NCBI GenBank assembly: GCA_963732695.1
Contig: CAVTAP010000004.1
Span: 310,001-374,000, forward strand
Origin: CADEDH01 sp963732695
Lineage (GTDB): Bacteria; Actinomycetota; Acidimicrobiia; Acidimicrobiales; SZUA-35
Direction of reading: 5' to 3'
Length of the DNA stretch: 64,000 nucleotides
Shown one piece after another: positions 40,036 to 48,650 of the stretch (position 1 is the stretch's first letter; each line of letters opens with the position of its first letter). The notes under the pieces were generated by a model. That model saw only the letters and a program-made list of their open reading frames with translations, was not told the origin of the DNA and did no database searches. A program made the translations under genes and the position numbers.

Positions 40036-43000
40036 CGATCGCCCACCCCGATGCCGGCCTCGGCCGGCGGTTGCGGCTGCTGGGCGGCCGGCTGGTGCCG
40101 GCGGCCCAGATCGTGCTGTGGCTGTACCTGTACCTCGTGCTGGTGCTGTGCGCCTGGGTGGCGATCGGGACCGGCGTGGGCGGGTGGACGCCGGTGGTGG
40201 TGACCTCCGGCTCGATGTCGCCCACCGTCCACCCCGGCGACGTGCTGCTGGTGGAACGAGACGCGGGCGCCATCGGCCAACGTTCGATCATCGTGTTCGA
40301 CCGGGACGGCGAGCGGATCGCCCACCGGGTGTTCTCGGTCGACGATGCCGCCGGCACCTACGTGACCAAGGGCGACGCCAACCCCGCCCCCGATGCCGAC
40401 ACCGTGGCCGCGGCCGACGTGTTCGGGGTTGGCCGCCTCCTGGTGCCCCTGGTCGGCCTGCCCGTGGTGTGGCAGGAGCGGGGCGACCTGGCCCCGCTCG
40501 GGGCGTGGGCCGTGGTGACCCTGGCCGGCGCCGGCCACATGGCGGCGGTGGCCGTGAACGTGCTGCGCCGCCGGGACGGCGACGGCACCCGGGCCGCGCC
40601 GGTGGCGGCGGCCCAGGTGGGCATCCGTCGGGTCCGGTGGCTGGTGGCCCTGCTGATCGCCGCCCACTACGTGCTCGACCCGGCCCGCTTCGACGTGCTG
40701 GGCGACGACACCAAACGGGTCTGGATGGTGACCACCGCCCTGGTGGTGCTGGCCGGCACGAACCTGCTGTCGAGCCGGCGCCGGTCGGGCCGGGAGCAGG
40801 GCCTGACCACGCTGGCCGAGCTGGCCATCGACTCCTCGCTGGTGATCCTGCTGGCCACCCTGACCGGCACCTCGGGTATCGGCTGGGTGCTGTTCGCGCT
40901 GCCCATCATCGAGGCCGCCGTTCGGTTCCGTCTGATCGGCGCCCTCAGCACCTGGATCCTGCTCACCGGACTCACCCTGGTGGCCCGGGTGTGGGCCGTG
41001 CAGTACACCGGTGCCGGCGGCCTGCTGGAGGAGATGGAGGCCCTGCTCGACCAGCTCAGCCTGCTGTTCCTGGTGGTGGTGCCGGGCGCCTACCTGGCCG
41101 AGCAGCTCATGAACGACGTGCTGATCCAGCAGCGGGCCACGTCGCGGGCCGTCGACCGGGGTGCCCTGCTGGAGAGCGTGGCCCAGGCCGGGTTCAAGGT
41201 GACCCGCCTGGGCGACGAGCCGGTGCACGCCATCGTGGAGGGCACGGTTGCCCTCGGGTTCGACGCCGTCGACGTGGCGCTGAGCGCCGCCACCGGGGTG
41301 TGGCGCACCGTGGCCGCCGCCGGGGCGGGCCGGCTCCCGCCGGCCGGCGGCCCCGGCAGCGGGCTGCGCTCCGGGGATCTGCGTCACGAGGCCGTGGCCA
41401 TCGACCGCCACGACCCCGACCACGGCGAGGCGGCGGCCCTGGCCGCCCACGACCTGTCGCTCGTGCTCACCCACACCGTCAGCCAGCACGAGCACGGCCG
41501 CCTCGTGCTGCGGGCCGGTCTGGGGGCGGGGCGGCAGGCCACCAACGACCAGATCGAGGCTTTCCGGCTGCTGGCCGGCCAGGCGACGATCGCCCTCCAG
41601 AACGACGACCTGGTGCGCCAGCTCCGCACCACCCGCGACGACCTCGACCACCAGGCCCACCACGACGCCCTCACCGGCCTCCCCAACCGGGCCCTGCTGC
41701 TGAAGCGGGCGGCGGCGGCCATGGCCGTGCCCGGTGATCGGCCGGCCCTGCTGTTCCTCGACCTCAACGGCTTCAAGCCGGTCAACGACCGGCTGGGCCA
41801 CGAGATGGGCGACGTGCTGTTGCGCCTGGTGGGGGAGCGGCTGACCCACCTCGCCCCCGACCACTGCCTGGTGGCCCGGCTCGGGGGCGACGAATTCACC
41901 CTGCTGCTGTCGGGCCTGATCACCGAGGACGACGCCGAGGCCCTGTCGGCCACGGTGTGGGATCGGATCCGGGAGCCGTTCGAGCTCAACGGCGACATCG
42001 TCCACATCTCCACCAGCATCGGGGTGGCCTTCGGCGAGCCGGGTATGGCCCACGCCGAGCTGATCCGCCGGGCCGACGTGGCCATGTACGAGGCGAAGCA
42101 CCGGTCGAAGGACCCGGCCCGGGCGGCGGAGGACGCCGAGCGGGGCCGGACCATGGTCTACCAGGTGTACCGGCCCGACTTCGACCGGGAGGAGCAGCGG
42201 CGGGCCGTGCTGTCCGCCGGTATCGCCGATGCCCTGGCCGGCGACTCGCTGCGGATCGACTACCAGACGATTCATCACCTGGAGCCGGCCGGCGGTCCCG
42301 ACGGCGTCGAACGGCGTCGGCGCCGGCCGCCGGTGGCCGGGCTGGAGGCCCTCCTCCGCTGGCATCACCCGGAGCTGGGCGACATCGGAGCCGAGGAGAT
42401 CACCGAGGTGGCCCGGTCCACCGGCCTGCGCGACACCCTGGCCTGGTGGGTGGTGAACCGGGTGTGCGGCGACGCTGCTGCCTGGACCCAACGGCGGCCC
42501 GACGCCGACTTCTTCGTGTCGCTCGACGGCTGGAGCGATCACGGCGGCCGGGGCCTGGTCGACAACCTGGAACGGGCCCTGGCCCTCCACGGCCTGGACC
42601 CCCGCCGGCTGCTGGTGGAGATGGGCGAGGCCGTGGTGGCCTCCGAGCCCACCACGATCGGCGCCACCCTCCAGGCCCTGCGCCAGCTCGGCGTGGGGGT
42701 GCTGCTCGACGACTTCGGCCGGGGCCGCATCCCGCTCACCCAGCTCCACCGGCTCCCACTGTCGGGGGTGAAGCTCGATCCGGCTCTGGTGGCGGGCGTG
42801 GCCGAGGTCGAGGACGAGCGCATCGTGCTCGACTCGATCGTGGGGCTGTGCCGCCGGCTGGGTCTGGTGGTGGTGGCCCAGGGCATCACCGATCCGGACC
42901 GGCTGGGGGCGGTGGCCGCCCTCGGCTGCGAGCTCGGCCAGGGGACGGCGCTGGGCTACCCCGAGCTGGTGGAGCACGTCGAGGCATCGCTGGGCTCGGT

Positions 43001-43043
43001 GCCGTCCTCGGCGCGGGCGCCGGCTCGAGAGGGTGGTGGCTGA
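40032..43043 (+). CDS. SipW/ER-type signal peptidase I fused to a GAF-like, GGDEF and degenerate EAL module
   Basis: GTG at 40032 overlaps the upstream stop; 1,003 residues in one open frame. Residues 25-150 are an S26 peptidase: membrane segment, SGSMSPTVHPGD (Ser61), ERIAHRV (His98 instead of Lys, as in SipW/ER-type enzymes) and VTKGDANP (Asp115). Several more membrane segments span about 155-355, then a GAF-like region (about 375-530). GGDEF is intact (618-622) without an I-site. The EAL domain keeps LEALLRW, LDDFGRG and VKLD but has SLDGWSD for the Asn motif and AQGITD for AEGVE, so hydrolysis is doubtful. It links protein export to c-di-GMP; I know of no described example. Confidence 0.88.
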   Translation: MTIAHPDAGLGRRLRLLGGRLVPAAQIVLWLYLYLVLVLCAWVAIGTGVGGWTPVVVTSGSMSPTVHPGDVLLVERDAGAIGQRSIIVFDRDGERIAHRVFSVDDAAGTYVTKGDANPAPDADTVAAADVFGVGRLLVPLVGLPVVWQERGDLAPLGAWAVVTLAGAGHMAAVAVNVLRRRDGDGTRAAPVAAAQVGIRRVRWLVALLIAAHYVLDPARFDVLGDDTKRVWMVTTALVVLAGTNLLSSRRRSGREQGLTTLAELAIDSSLVILLATLTGTSGIGWVLFALPIIEAAVRFRLIGALSTWILLTGLTLVARVWAVQYTGAGGLLEEMEALLDQLSLLFLVVVPGAYLAEQLMNDVLIQQRATSRAVDRGALLESVAQAGFKVTRLGDEPVHAIVEGTVALGFDAVDVALSAATGVWRTVAAAGAGRLPPAGGPGSGLRSGDLRHEAVAIDRHDPDHGEAAALAAHDLSLVLTHTVSQHEHGRLVLRAGLGAGRQATNDQIEAFRLLAGQATIALQNDDLVRQLRTTRDDLDHQAHHDALTGLPNRALLLKRAAAAMAVPGDRPALLFLDLNGFKPVNDRLGHEMGDVLLRLVGERLTHLAPDHCLVARLGGDEFTLLLSGLITEDDAEALSATVWDRIREPFELNGDIVHISTSIGVAFGEPGMAHAELIRRADVAMYEAKHRSKDPARAAEDAERGRTMVYQVYRPDFDREEQRRAVLSAGIADALAGDSLRIDYQTIHHLEPAGGPDGVERRRRRPPVAGLEALLRWHHPELGDIGAEEITEVARSTGLRDTLAWWVVNRVCGDAAAWTQRRPDADFFVSLDGWSDHGGRGLVDNLERALALHGLDPRRLLVEMGEAVVASEPTTIGATLQALRQLGVGVLLDDFGRGRIPLTQLHRLPLSGVKLDPALVAGVAEVEDERIVLDSIVGLCRRLGLVVVAQGITDPDRLGAVAALGCELGQGTALGYPELVEHVEASLGSVPSSARAPAREGGG

Positions 43044-43657
43044 TGGCCCGCCCCCTCGACGGGTACCGGATCGACGACGGTCTCGGGGCCGAGCGGCGCG
43101 AGTCGTACCGCAAGGTCGACCGCAGCGCCGGCATGGCTTTCGGCGCCGCCATCGCCTCGCTGCTGGTGGCCACGATGGTGGTGAACCAGTCGGCGGGCGC
43201 CCTCCAACCCAAGGGCTCGGTGGCCGGCACCGGCTTCCAGGTGGGCACGATCACGTTGAACGACGACGACGAGGGCCGCTCCCTGGTCAACCTGGCCAAC
43301 ATGGTGCCGAGCCGACCGGCCCGGGAGTGCCTGGAGGTGACGTACGAGGGCACGATCCTGCCGGTCGAGGTGAGCCTCCAGGCGCTGGCCGACGGGCCCC
43401 TGGCCGAGCACGTGGTGGTGGACATCGAACGGGGTACCGGCGGCGGCTACGGGCGGTGCGACGAGATCACCGGAGCCGAGGTCGTGTACCACGGCGACCT
43501 GGCCAGCCTGGCCGCCGGCGAGCCGCTGGCCGTCGGCACCTGGCGGAACACCGGCGACCGCTCCAGCTTCCGGTTCACCTTCAGCCTGGAGGACGACGCC
43601 GACGCCATCGGCCAGGCCACCAGCGTGGACTTCCGTTGGGAGGCGGTGCCCCAGTGA
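43043..43657 (+). CDS. Secreted TasA/CalY-like protein
   Basis: ATG at 43043 shares one base with the preceding stop; 204 residues. After a polar 28-residue N-terminus comes a hydrophobic segment (SAGMAFGAAIASLLVATMVV) ending in NQSAGA, then a beta-rich domain with two cysteines (ARECLEV, YGRCDEI). The pattern hydrophobic segment, small-residue cleavage region, then GTGFQVGTITL resembles SipW-dependent secreted proteins. It is likely a substrate of one of the two peptidases in this locus. Overlaps the next gene by four bases. Confidence 0.65.
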   Translation: MARPLDGYRIDDGLGAERRESYRKVDRSAGMAFGAAIASLLVATMVVNQSAGALQPKGSVAGTGFQVGTITLNDDDEGRSLVNLANMVPSRPARECLEVTYEGTILPVEVSLQALADGPLAEHVVVDIERGTGGGYGRCDEITGAEVVYHGDLASLAAGEPLAVGTWRNTGDRSSFRFTFSLEDDADAIGQATSVDFRWEAVPQ

Positions 43658-44370
43658 GCACCGGCCCCCGCGCACCCGGACCTCGCACAGCCGGCCCCCG
43701 CACAGAGGGCCGCCATCGGCGCCGGCTCCTGGCCACGCTGGTGGTGGCGGCCGGGCTGGTGGCTCTGGCCGGCCCGGTGGTGCTGCTGACCGGCGCCGCC
43801 CGGGGTAGGGCCCAGTCCTCCGCCGACCCCTTCGGCGCCGGGCTGGGGGCCGACGGCCGGCTGGCCGCCGCCACCCTCGACGTGGAGGCCGGCCAACGCA
43901 CGGCGCCCATCACCGTGGCGGCACTGGCCCCCGGCGACCGGGCCACCGGATCGATCGAGATCGTCAACGCCGGCGACCTGCCCCTGCACTACGCCCTGCT
44001 GCTGTCGCCAACGGGACGACCGGTGGAGGGCTGGCTGCGGTGGGACCTGTGGCGGGCCCCGGCCCAGGGCTGCGGCGGGCCGACACCGGTGGCCGACGAT
44101 CCCGATCTGTTCGTGGCCGGCGCCGTGCTCGACGGAGACGGCGAGATCGCCCTGTTCGGTCGGCCCGACCCGGGCTTCGACCCCGGCGACCGGGTGCTGG
44201 CCGCCGGCCAGCGGGAGCTCCTGTGCCTGGCCGTGGCCCTGCCCCTCGACGCTCCCGACGCCGTCCAGGGCGCCGCCGTCACCCCCCGGTTCGTGGCTGC
44301 CGCCGAGCACCACCTGGCCCTGGCCACCCCCGGCGACGGAACCACCGCCGGCGATGGGAACGGCGGATGA
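43654..44370 (+). CDS. Secreted protein with N-terminal signal anchor
   Basis: GTG at 43654 overlaps the preceding stop. The 238-residue product has a Pro/Arg-rich N-terminus, a hydrophobic segment (LLATLVVAAGLVALAGPVVLL) and a domain with TGSIEIVNAGDLPLHYALLL, a beta-sandwich motif common in TasA/CalY-type and CARDB-like proteins (the phrase on balanced polarity around N-x-G-x-x-P-L). Cysteines occur in QGCGGPT and RELLCLAV. It overlaps the second peptidase gene (ATGA). Function beyond secretion is not known. Confidence 0.65.
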   Translation: MSTGPRAPGPRTAGPRTEGRHRRRLLATLVVAAGLVALAGPVVLLTGAARGRAQSSADPFGAGLGADGRLAAATLDVEAGQRTAPITVAALAPGDRATGSIEIVNAGDLPLHYALLLSPTGRPVEGWLRWDLWRAPAQGCGGPTPVADDPDLFVAGAVLDGDGEIALFGRPDPGFDPGDRVLAAGQRELLCLAVALPLDAPDAVQGAAVTPRFVAAAEHHLALATPGDGTTAGDGNGG

Positions 44371-47300
44371 CCAGGTCGTTCCGCCGGGCGGCCCGGATCG
44401 CCGGCCGGGTGCTCAACGCCGCCGCCCTGGCGGTGGCCGTGGCCGTGATCGCCGCCGTGCTGGCGGTGGGGGCGGGGCTGGCCGCCGGCTACCGGCCCGT
44501 GGTGATCACGGGCGGCAGCATGGGCGCCGCCATGCCCGACCGCTCGCTGGTGGTGGCCCGGCCCGTCGACCGGGTGGCGGTGGGCGACGTGCTGGTGATG
44601 CGCCGGGCCGGGCGGGCCACGATCACCCACCGGGTCACGGATCTGGAGCCGGGGACGGCCGGCGGTCCACTGCTGGCCATCACCCGGGGCGACGCCAACG
44701 ACCAGGCCGACCCCGCCCCCTACCCGCTGGGCCGCCGGGAGCTGGTGGCCCGCTGGACGATCCCCCGCCTGGGCGGGCTGGTGCTCAGCGCCGCCACCCC
44801 GCTGGTGGGCACGGCCATCGTCGCCCTCGTGGTCCTGGTCCTGGCCGGGGTGGCGTTGCGCCGCATCTGGCGCCCGGAGCCTCCGGCCGACGACGACAAC
44901 GACAACGTCGACAACGTCGACTCACCGGAGGAGGGCGGGCCCGACGATCGTGACGCGCCCACCGGCCGCCCTGGCCTACCCATCGCCGGGGCCAGCGGCC
45001 GGGCCCGGCGCCGCCGGGCCGGGGCGGTGGCGGCGGCCGGCCTGCTGCTGGCCACCGCCGGGGTGGCCTGGGCCCTCTACGTCGACTCGGCCGGGGTGCC
45101 GGGAAACCAGTTCACCGCCGGCTGCTGGGACGCCACGATCTCGGGTGTGCAGAAGGGCACCGCCACCAGCTCGGCCCTCGGCACCCAGACCGTCACCATC
45201 AGCGCCGTCGACACCGCCAAGTCGTTCCTCACCTTCACCGTCCGCAGCACCGGCAACGAGCCCGAAGACTCCCGGGTGCTGGGTTCGTTGGCATCGAGCA
45301 CCACGCTGACCTTCCAACGCAACGGCAACGCCGTCACCCCGCCCACGATCACCATCGAGTGGTCGGTCGTCACCTACGCCTGCGGGGTCACGGTGCAGCG
45401 GGGGACAGCGGCCCAGAACGGCACCACCGCCATCAACGTCGCCATCTCGGCCGTCGACATCGCCTCCAGCTTCGTGCTCGGCACGTCGGTTCCCGACTCC
45501 TCCGCCCTCACCTACGGCGGCAACGACCTCGTGGCCTACGAGCTCACCTCGTCCACCAACCTGCGGATCAGCACCGACACCGAGGCGGCGGTGGGCACCG
45601 CCGCCTTCGGCTGGCAGGTGATCACGTTCGACGACCCCGGCGACATCGACGTCCAGACCGTGTCGGCCACCCTTGGCGCCGGCACCGGGACCACCACCGT
45701 CGGCCTCTCCTCGCCTGTCGATCTGGCCTCCACCTTCATCCTGGCCAGCCCCTACGCCGTCCCCGGCGGCGTGGAGATCGGTGAGCGCATGATCCGGGCC
45801 CGGCTCCTCGACGCCTCCACCGTGGAGGTGTACCGGGCCGTCACGACCGAGTCGATCGTGGCCCGGATCCAGGTCGTCACCCTCAACGAGGGCACCACCG
45901 TGCAGCGGGGATTGGTAACGCTGAGCCCTGGCACCAGTGTGGCCAACACCAGCATCAGCCCGGTCGACACCAGCCGCTCCACCGCCTTCACCACCGTGAT
46001 GGAACCGGGCTCGCTCAGCGGCGGCTCCACCAGCCACACCGCCGACGACGTGGTGGGCGAGGCGTCGGCCACCGTCACCCTGCCCACCTCCACCAGCGTG
46101 TCGCTGCGGCGGGCGTCGTCGCTGTCCACCGCCACCTTCGCCTGGCAGGTCGTCACCTGGGGCGGCCCGGGCTGGGCCGACACCAGCTACGGGCTGCGCC
46201 AGCGGATCGACGTCACCGCCGGCGCCGTCGGCTCGCCCACCGGCTACACCACGTCGGTGGTGGTCGACCACGCCGCTCTGGTGAGCAGCCACCTGTCGCT
46301 GGCCTCGGGCAACGACCTGCGCCTGTTCCGTTACGACGGCTCCACTTGGACCGAGCTCGATCGGGTGCTCGACTCGGCCTCGGCCTGGAACAGCGCCGCC
46401 ACCACCCTGTGGTTCCGCACCCAGGAGGAGATCCTGGCCGGCTCCACCGTGTCGTACTGGCTGTACTACGCCAAGCCGGCGGCCGGCGCTCCGCCGGCCA
46501 ACCCCGACAACGTGTGGCTGCTGCGGGAAGGCTTCGAGAGCGGGCTGGGCGCATTCACCGACCGGACCGGCGGCACCAGCTGGTACGCCGCGTCCCCCTG
46601 GAACCGGCGGATCACCCTCACCGTGGCCGAGTCGGCCGTCGATGCCACGCTCACCAGCCAACCGGTGATGGTCCGCCTCACCAGCAGCGATCTCGCCGCC
46701 AACGCCCAGGCCGACGGCTCCGACATCCGCTTCACCGCCGCCGACGGCACCACCGCCCTGCCCCACGAGATCGAGGCCTACGATCCGGCCAGCGGCACCC
46801 TCACCGCCTGGGTGCTGGTGCCCTCGGTCGACGCCGCCACCAACACCACGATCCAGCTGTACTACGGGGCGGCCGACGCCCCGGCTCAGGCCAGCCCCCG
46901 GGCGGTATGGGCCAACGAGCTGGCGGCCTGGCACCTGAGCCGGAGCCGGACGGGGGCCGCCCCGTCGCTCGACGACTCGTCGACCACGGGCCTCGACGGT
47001 CGGGCCCTGGGCGACACGGTGCTGGTGGACACGCCGTCCGGCCCGGCCAACGACCTCGACGGCACCACCGACCGGCTGGAGTCGGCGCCTCGCGACCTTC
47101 CCGACGGGCCGTTCACGGTCTCGGCCTGGTTCCACCCCGACGCCGTGACCGGGAGCCCGGTGCTGGTGGCCCAGGGCGATCCCAGCGGTGCCGGGGCGTT
47201 CGAGCTGGCCGTGGTCTCGGGCGTCCCCCGGTTCCGCCTGCGGGCCGGGGGTGCCCTGGCCGAGGTGAGCGGCGGCACGGTGTCGGCCGGAGCGTGGCAC

Positions 47301-47939
47301 CTGGTGACCGCCACCGGCAACGGCTCGACGATCACGCTCTACGTCGACGGGGTGTCGGCCGGCACCACGTCGGTCTCGGGGGCCACGGTGGACGGCTCGG
47401 CCATCGCCCTGACGCTGGGGGGCGACGCCGCCGGAGCCCGCACGCTCGACGGCAAGGTGGGTGAGGCCCGGGTCTCGGACCGGGCCTGGTCGGCGTCCGA
47501 GGTCCGCTTCGCCTACCAGAACCTGGTCGATCCGGGTGCCACGGTGACGGCCGGTGCCGCCACTGGCGGCTCCTGGTTCAGCCCGGGGGTGTGGACCGTG
47601 CGGCGTCCGATCACCGTCGACCACACCCTGGTGGCGGCGAACCTGACCGACTACCCGCTGCTGGTGCAGGTGACCGACAGCTCGCTGATCGGCGCCGCCC
47701 AGGCCGACGGCGACGACCTGGTGTTCGTGGCCGCCGACTCGGTCACCCGCCTCGACTACGACCTCGAGTCGTGGAGCTCCGCCACCGGCACGCTCACCGC
47801 CTGGGTGCGGATCCCGTCGCTCAGCGCCACCACCGACACCGAGCTGTTCCTCTATCCGGGCAATGCCGGGGCCGCCAACCAGGAGGACCCGGTCGGGGTG
47901 TGGGGGGCCGAGTCGGACCTGGTTCTCACCGGGGGCTAG
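44367..47939 (+). CDS. Signal peptidase I domain fused to a large surface protein with DUF2341 and LamG domains
   Basis: ATG at 44367; 1,190 residues. Residues 15-165 form an S26 peptidase with two membrane segments: GGSMGAAMPDRS (Ser51), ATITHRV (His88) and TRGDAND (Asp109). An acidic linker (DDDNDNVDNVD) follows, then a second SipW-type signal: RARRRR plus a hydrophobic core and YVDSAGVPGNQFTAG (about 212-252). Beyond it are several related beta domains of about 100 residues, DUF2341-like domains (WNRRITLTVAES and VRRPITVDHTLV) and a LamG domain between them (FTVSAWFHPDAV, ITLYVDGVS). The protein carries both a peptidase and its presumed substrate. A GTGA at 44950-44953 leaves a small chance that two genes were joined by indels. 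Confidence 0.85.
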   Translation: MTRSFRRAARIAGRVLNAAALAVAVAVIAAVLAVGAGLAAGYRPVVITGGSMGAAMPDRSLVVARPVDRVAVGDVLVMRRAGRATITHRVTDLEPGTAGGPLLAITRGDANDQADPAPYPLGRRELVARWTIPRLGGLVLSAATPLVGTAIVALVVLVLAGVALRRIWRPEPPADDDNDNVDNVDSPEEGGPDDRDAPTGRPGLPIAGASGRARRRRAGAVAAAGLLLATAGVAWALYVDSAGVPGNQFTAGCWDATISGVQKGTATSSALGTQTVTISAVDTAKSFLTFTVRSTGNEPEDSRVLGSLASSTTLTFQRNGNAVTPPTITIEWSVVTYACGVTVQRGTAAQNGTTAINVAISAVDIASSFVLGTSVPDSSALTYGGNDLVAYELTSSTNLRISTDTEAAVGTAAFGWQVITFDDPGDIDVQTVSATLGAGTGTTTVGLSSPVDLASTFILASPYAVPGGVEIGERMIRARLLDASTVEVYRAVTTESIVARIQVVTLNEGTTVQRGLVTLSPGTSVANTSISPVDTSRSTAFTTVMEPGSLSGGSTSHTADDVVGEASATVTLPTSTSVSLRRASSLSTATFAWQVVTWGGPGWADTSYGLRQRIDVTAGAVGSPTGYTTSVVVDHAALVSSHLSLASGNDLRLFRYDGSTWTELDRVLDSASAWNSAATTLWFRTQEEILAGSTVSYWLYYAKPAAGAPPANPDNVWLLREGFESGLGAFTDRTGGTSWYAASPWNRRITLTVAESAVDATLTSQPVMVRLTSSDLAANAQADGSDIRFTAADGTTALPHEIEAYDPASGTLTAWVLVPSVDAATNTTIQLYYGAADAPAQASPRAVWANELAAWHLSRSRTGAAPSLDDSSTTGLDGRALGDTVLVDTPSGPANDLDGTTDRLESAPRDLPDGPFTVSAWFHPDAVTGSPVLVAQGDPSGAGAFELAVVSGVPRFRLRAGGALAEVSGGTVSAGAWHLVTATGNGSTITLYVDGVSAGTTSVSGATVDGSAIALTLGGDAAGARTLDGKVGEARVSDRAWSASEVRFAYQNLVDPGATVTAGAATGGSWFSPGVWTVRRPITVDHTLVAANLTDYPLLVQVTDSSLIGAAQADGDDLVFVAADSVTRLDYDLESWSSATGTLTAWVRIPSLSATTDTELFLYPGNAGAANQEDPVGVWGAESDLVLTGG

Positions 47940-48011
47940 CCAGGCGAGGGGAGGGGGACCACAAAATCCCTTCAATCTGATAATTCCCGGTGCCACCCGG
48001 CCGATGGAGGA

Positions 48012-48031
48012 GGCGAACCCGGAGGTTCGCC
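48012..48031 (+). promoter_or_regulatory. Hairpin containing the ribosome binding site of the following gene
   Basis: GGCGAACC (48012-48019), loop CGGA, GGTTCGCC (48024-48031) form a perfect 8-bp stem. The GGAGG at 48021-48025 lies in the loop and the right arm, seven bases before the ATG at 48033. Folding would limit ribosome access. A possible -10 (GATAAT, 47979-47984) lies upstream in an unusually A/T-rich patch, suggesting a separate promoter for the small secreted protein. Confidence 0.55.
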
Positions 48032-48032
48032 G

Positions 48033-48630
48033 ATGTCCGCTGCTCCCAAGCCAACGAGATCGAACCCGACCAAGGCCCTGCTGTCGGCGGCCGTGGTGCT
48101 GGTGGGTGTCGCCTTGATCGCCGTGACCTCGCTGGCCCTGTTCACCGACTCGGCCGCCGTGCCGGCCAACACCTTCTCCACCGGCACCATCGACATCACC
48201 ACCTCGCCCACGACGGCCCTGGTCACGATGAGCACCATGGTGCCGGGCGACCAGGTGACGGCCCCCCTCACCGTGCTCAACAACGGCTCGCTGGCCCTCC
48301 GCTACGCCATGACCGCCACCACCACCGAGGACACGCTGGCCGCCCAGCTCGTGCTCACGGTGAAGTCGACCGTCACCAGCTGCACCAACGCCAACTGGGC
48401 CTCGACCGGCACCACCCTGTACTCCGGGATCCTGGGCAGCGTGGCCACCACCGCCGTGCTGGGCTCGGTGACCCAAGGGGTCCCAGGCCGGTGACCGGTC
48501 GCTCAGCGGCGGGGCATCCGAGGTCCTGTGCTTCAACGTGACCCTGCCGGCCAACGCCACGCTGGGCAGCGGGGCGTCGACCACGGCCACGTTCACGTTC
48601 CAGGCCGAGCAGACCACGAACAACCCCTGA
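48033..48630 (+). CDS. TasA/CalY-like secreted protein, one frameshift
   Basis: The SipW-dependent signal is clear: ALLSAAVVLVGVALIAVTSL followed by ALFTDSAAVPANTFSTGTID, the pattern seen before the cleavage site of TasA/CalY-type fibre proteins. The mature part has PGDQVTAPLTVLNNGSLALRYAM and two cysteines. An extra G in a G-run near 48475 causes an early stop at 48494; removing it adds GDRSLSGGASEVLCFNVTLP and gives 198 residues ending at 48630. It is the best match to a fibre subunit in the locus, and the only one with its own likely promoter and a hairpin-controlled ribosome site. Confidence 0.82.
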
Positions 48631-48650
48631 TCCGGCGGGGAGCCTTGCGC

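Noticed and set aside
48492..48494. TGA in the secreted-protein gene at 48.0 kb as programmed read-through
   Set aside because: The downstream conserved part needs a frame change caused by an extra G, and no redox cysteine site is involved.
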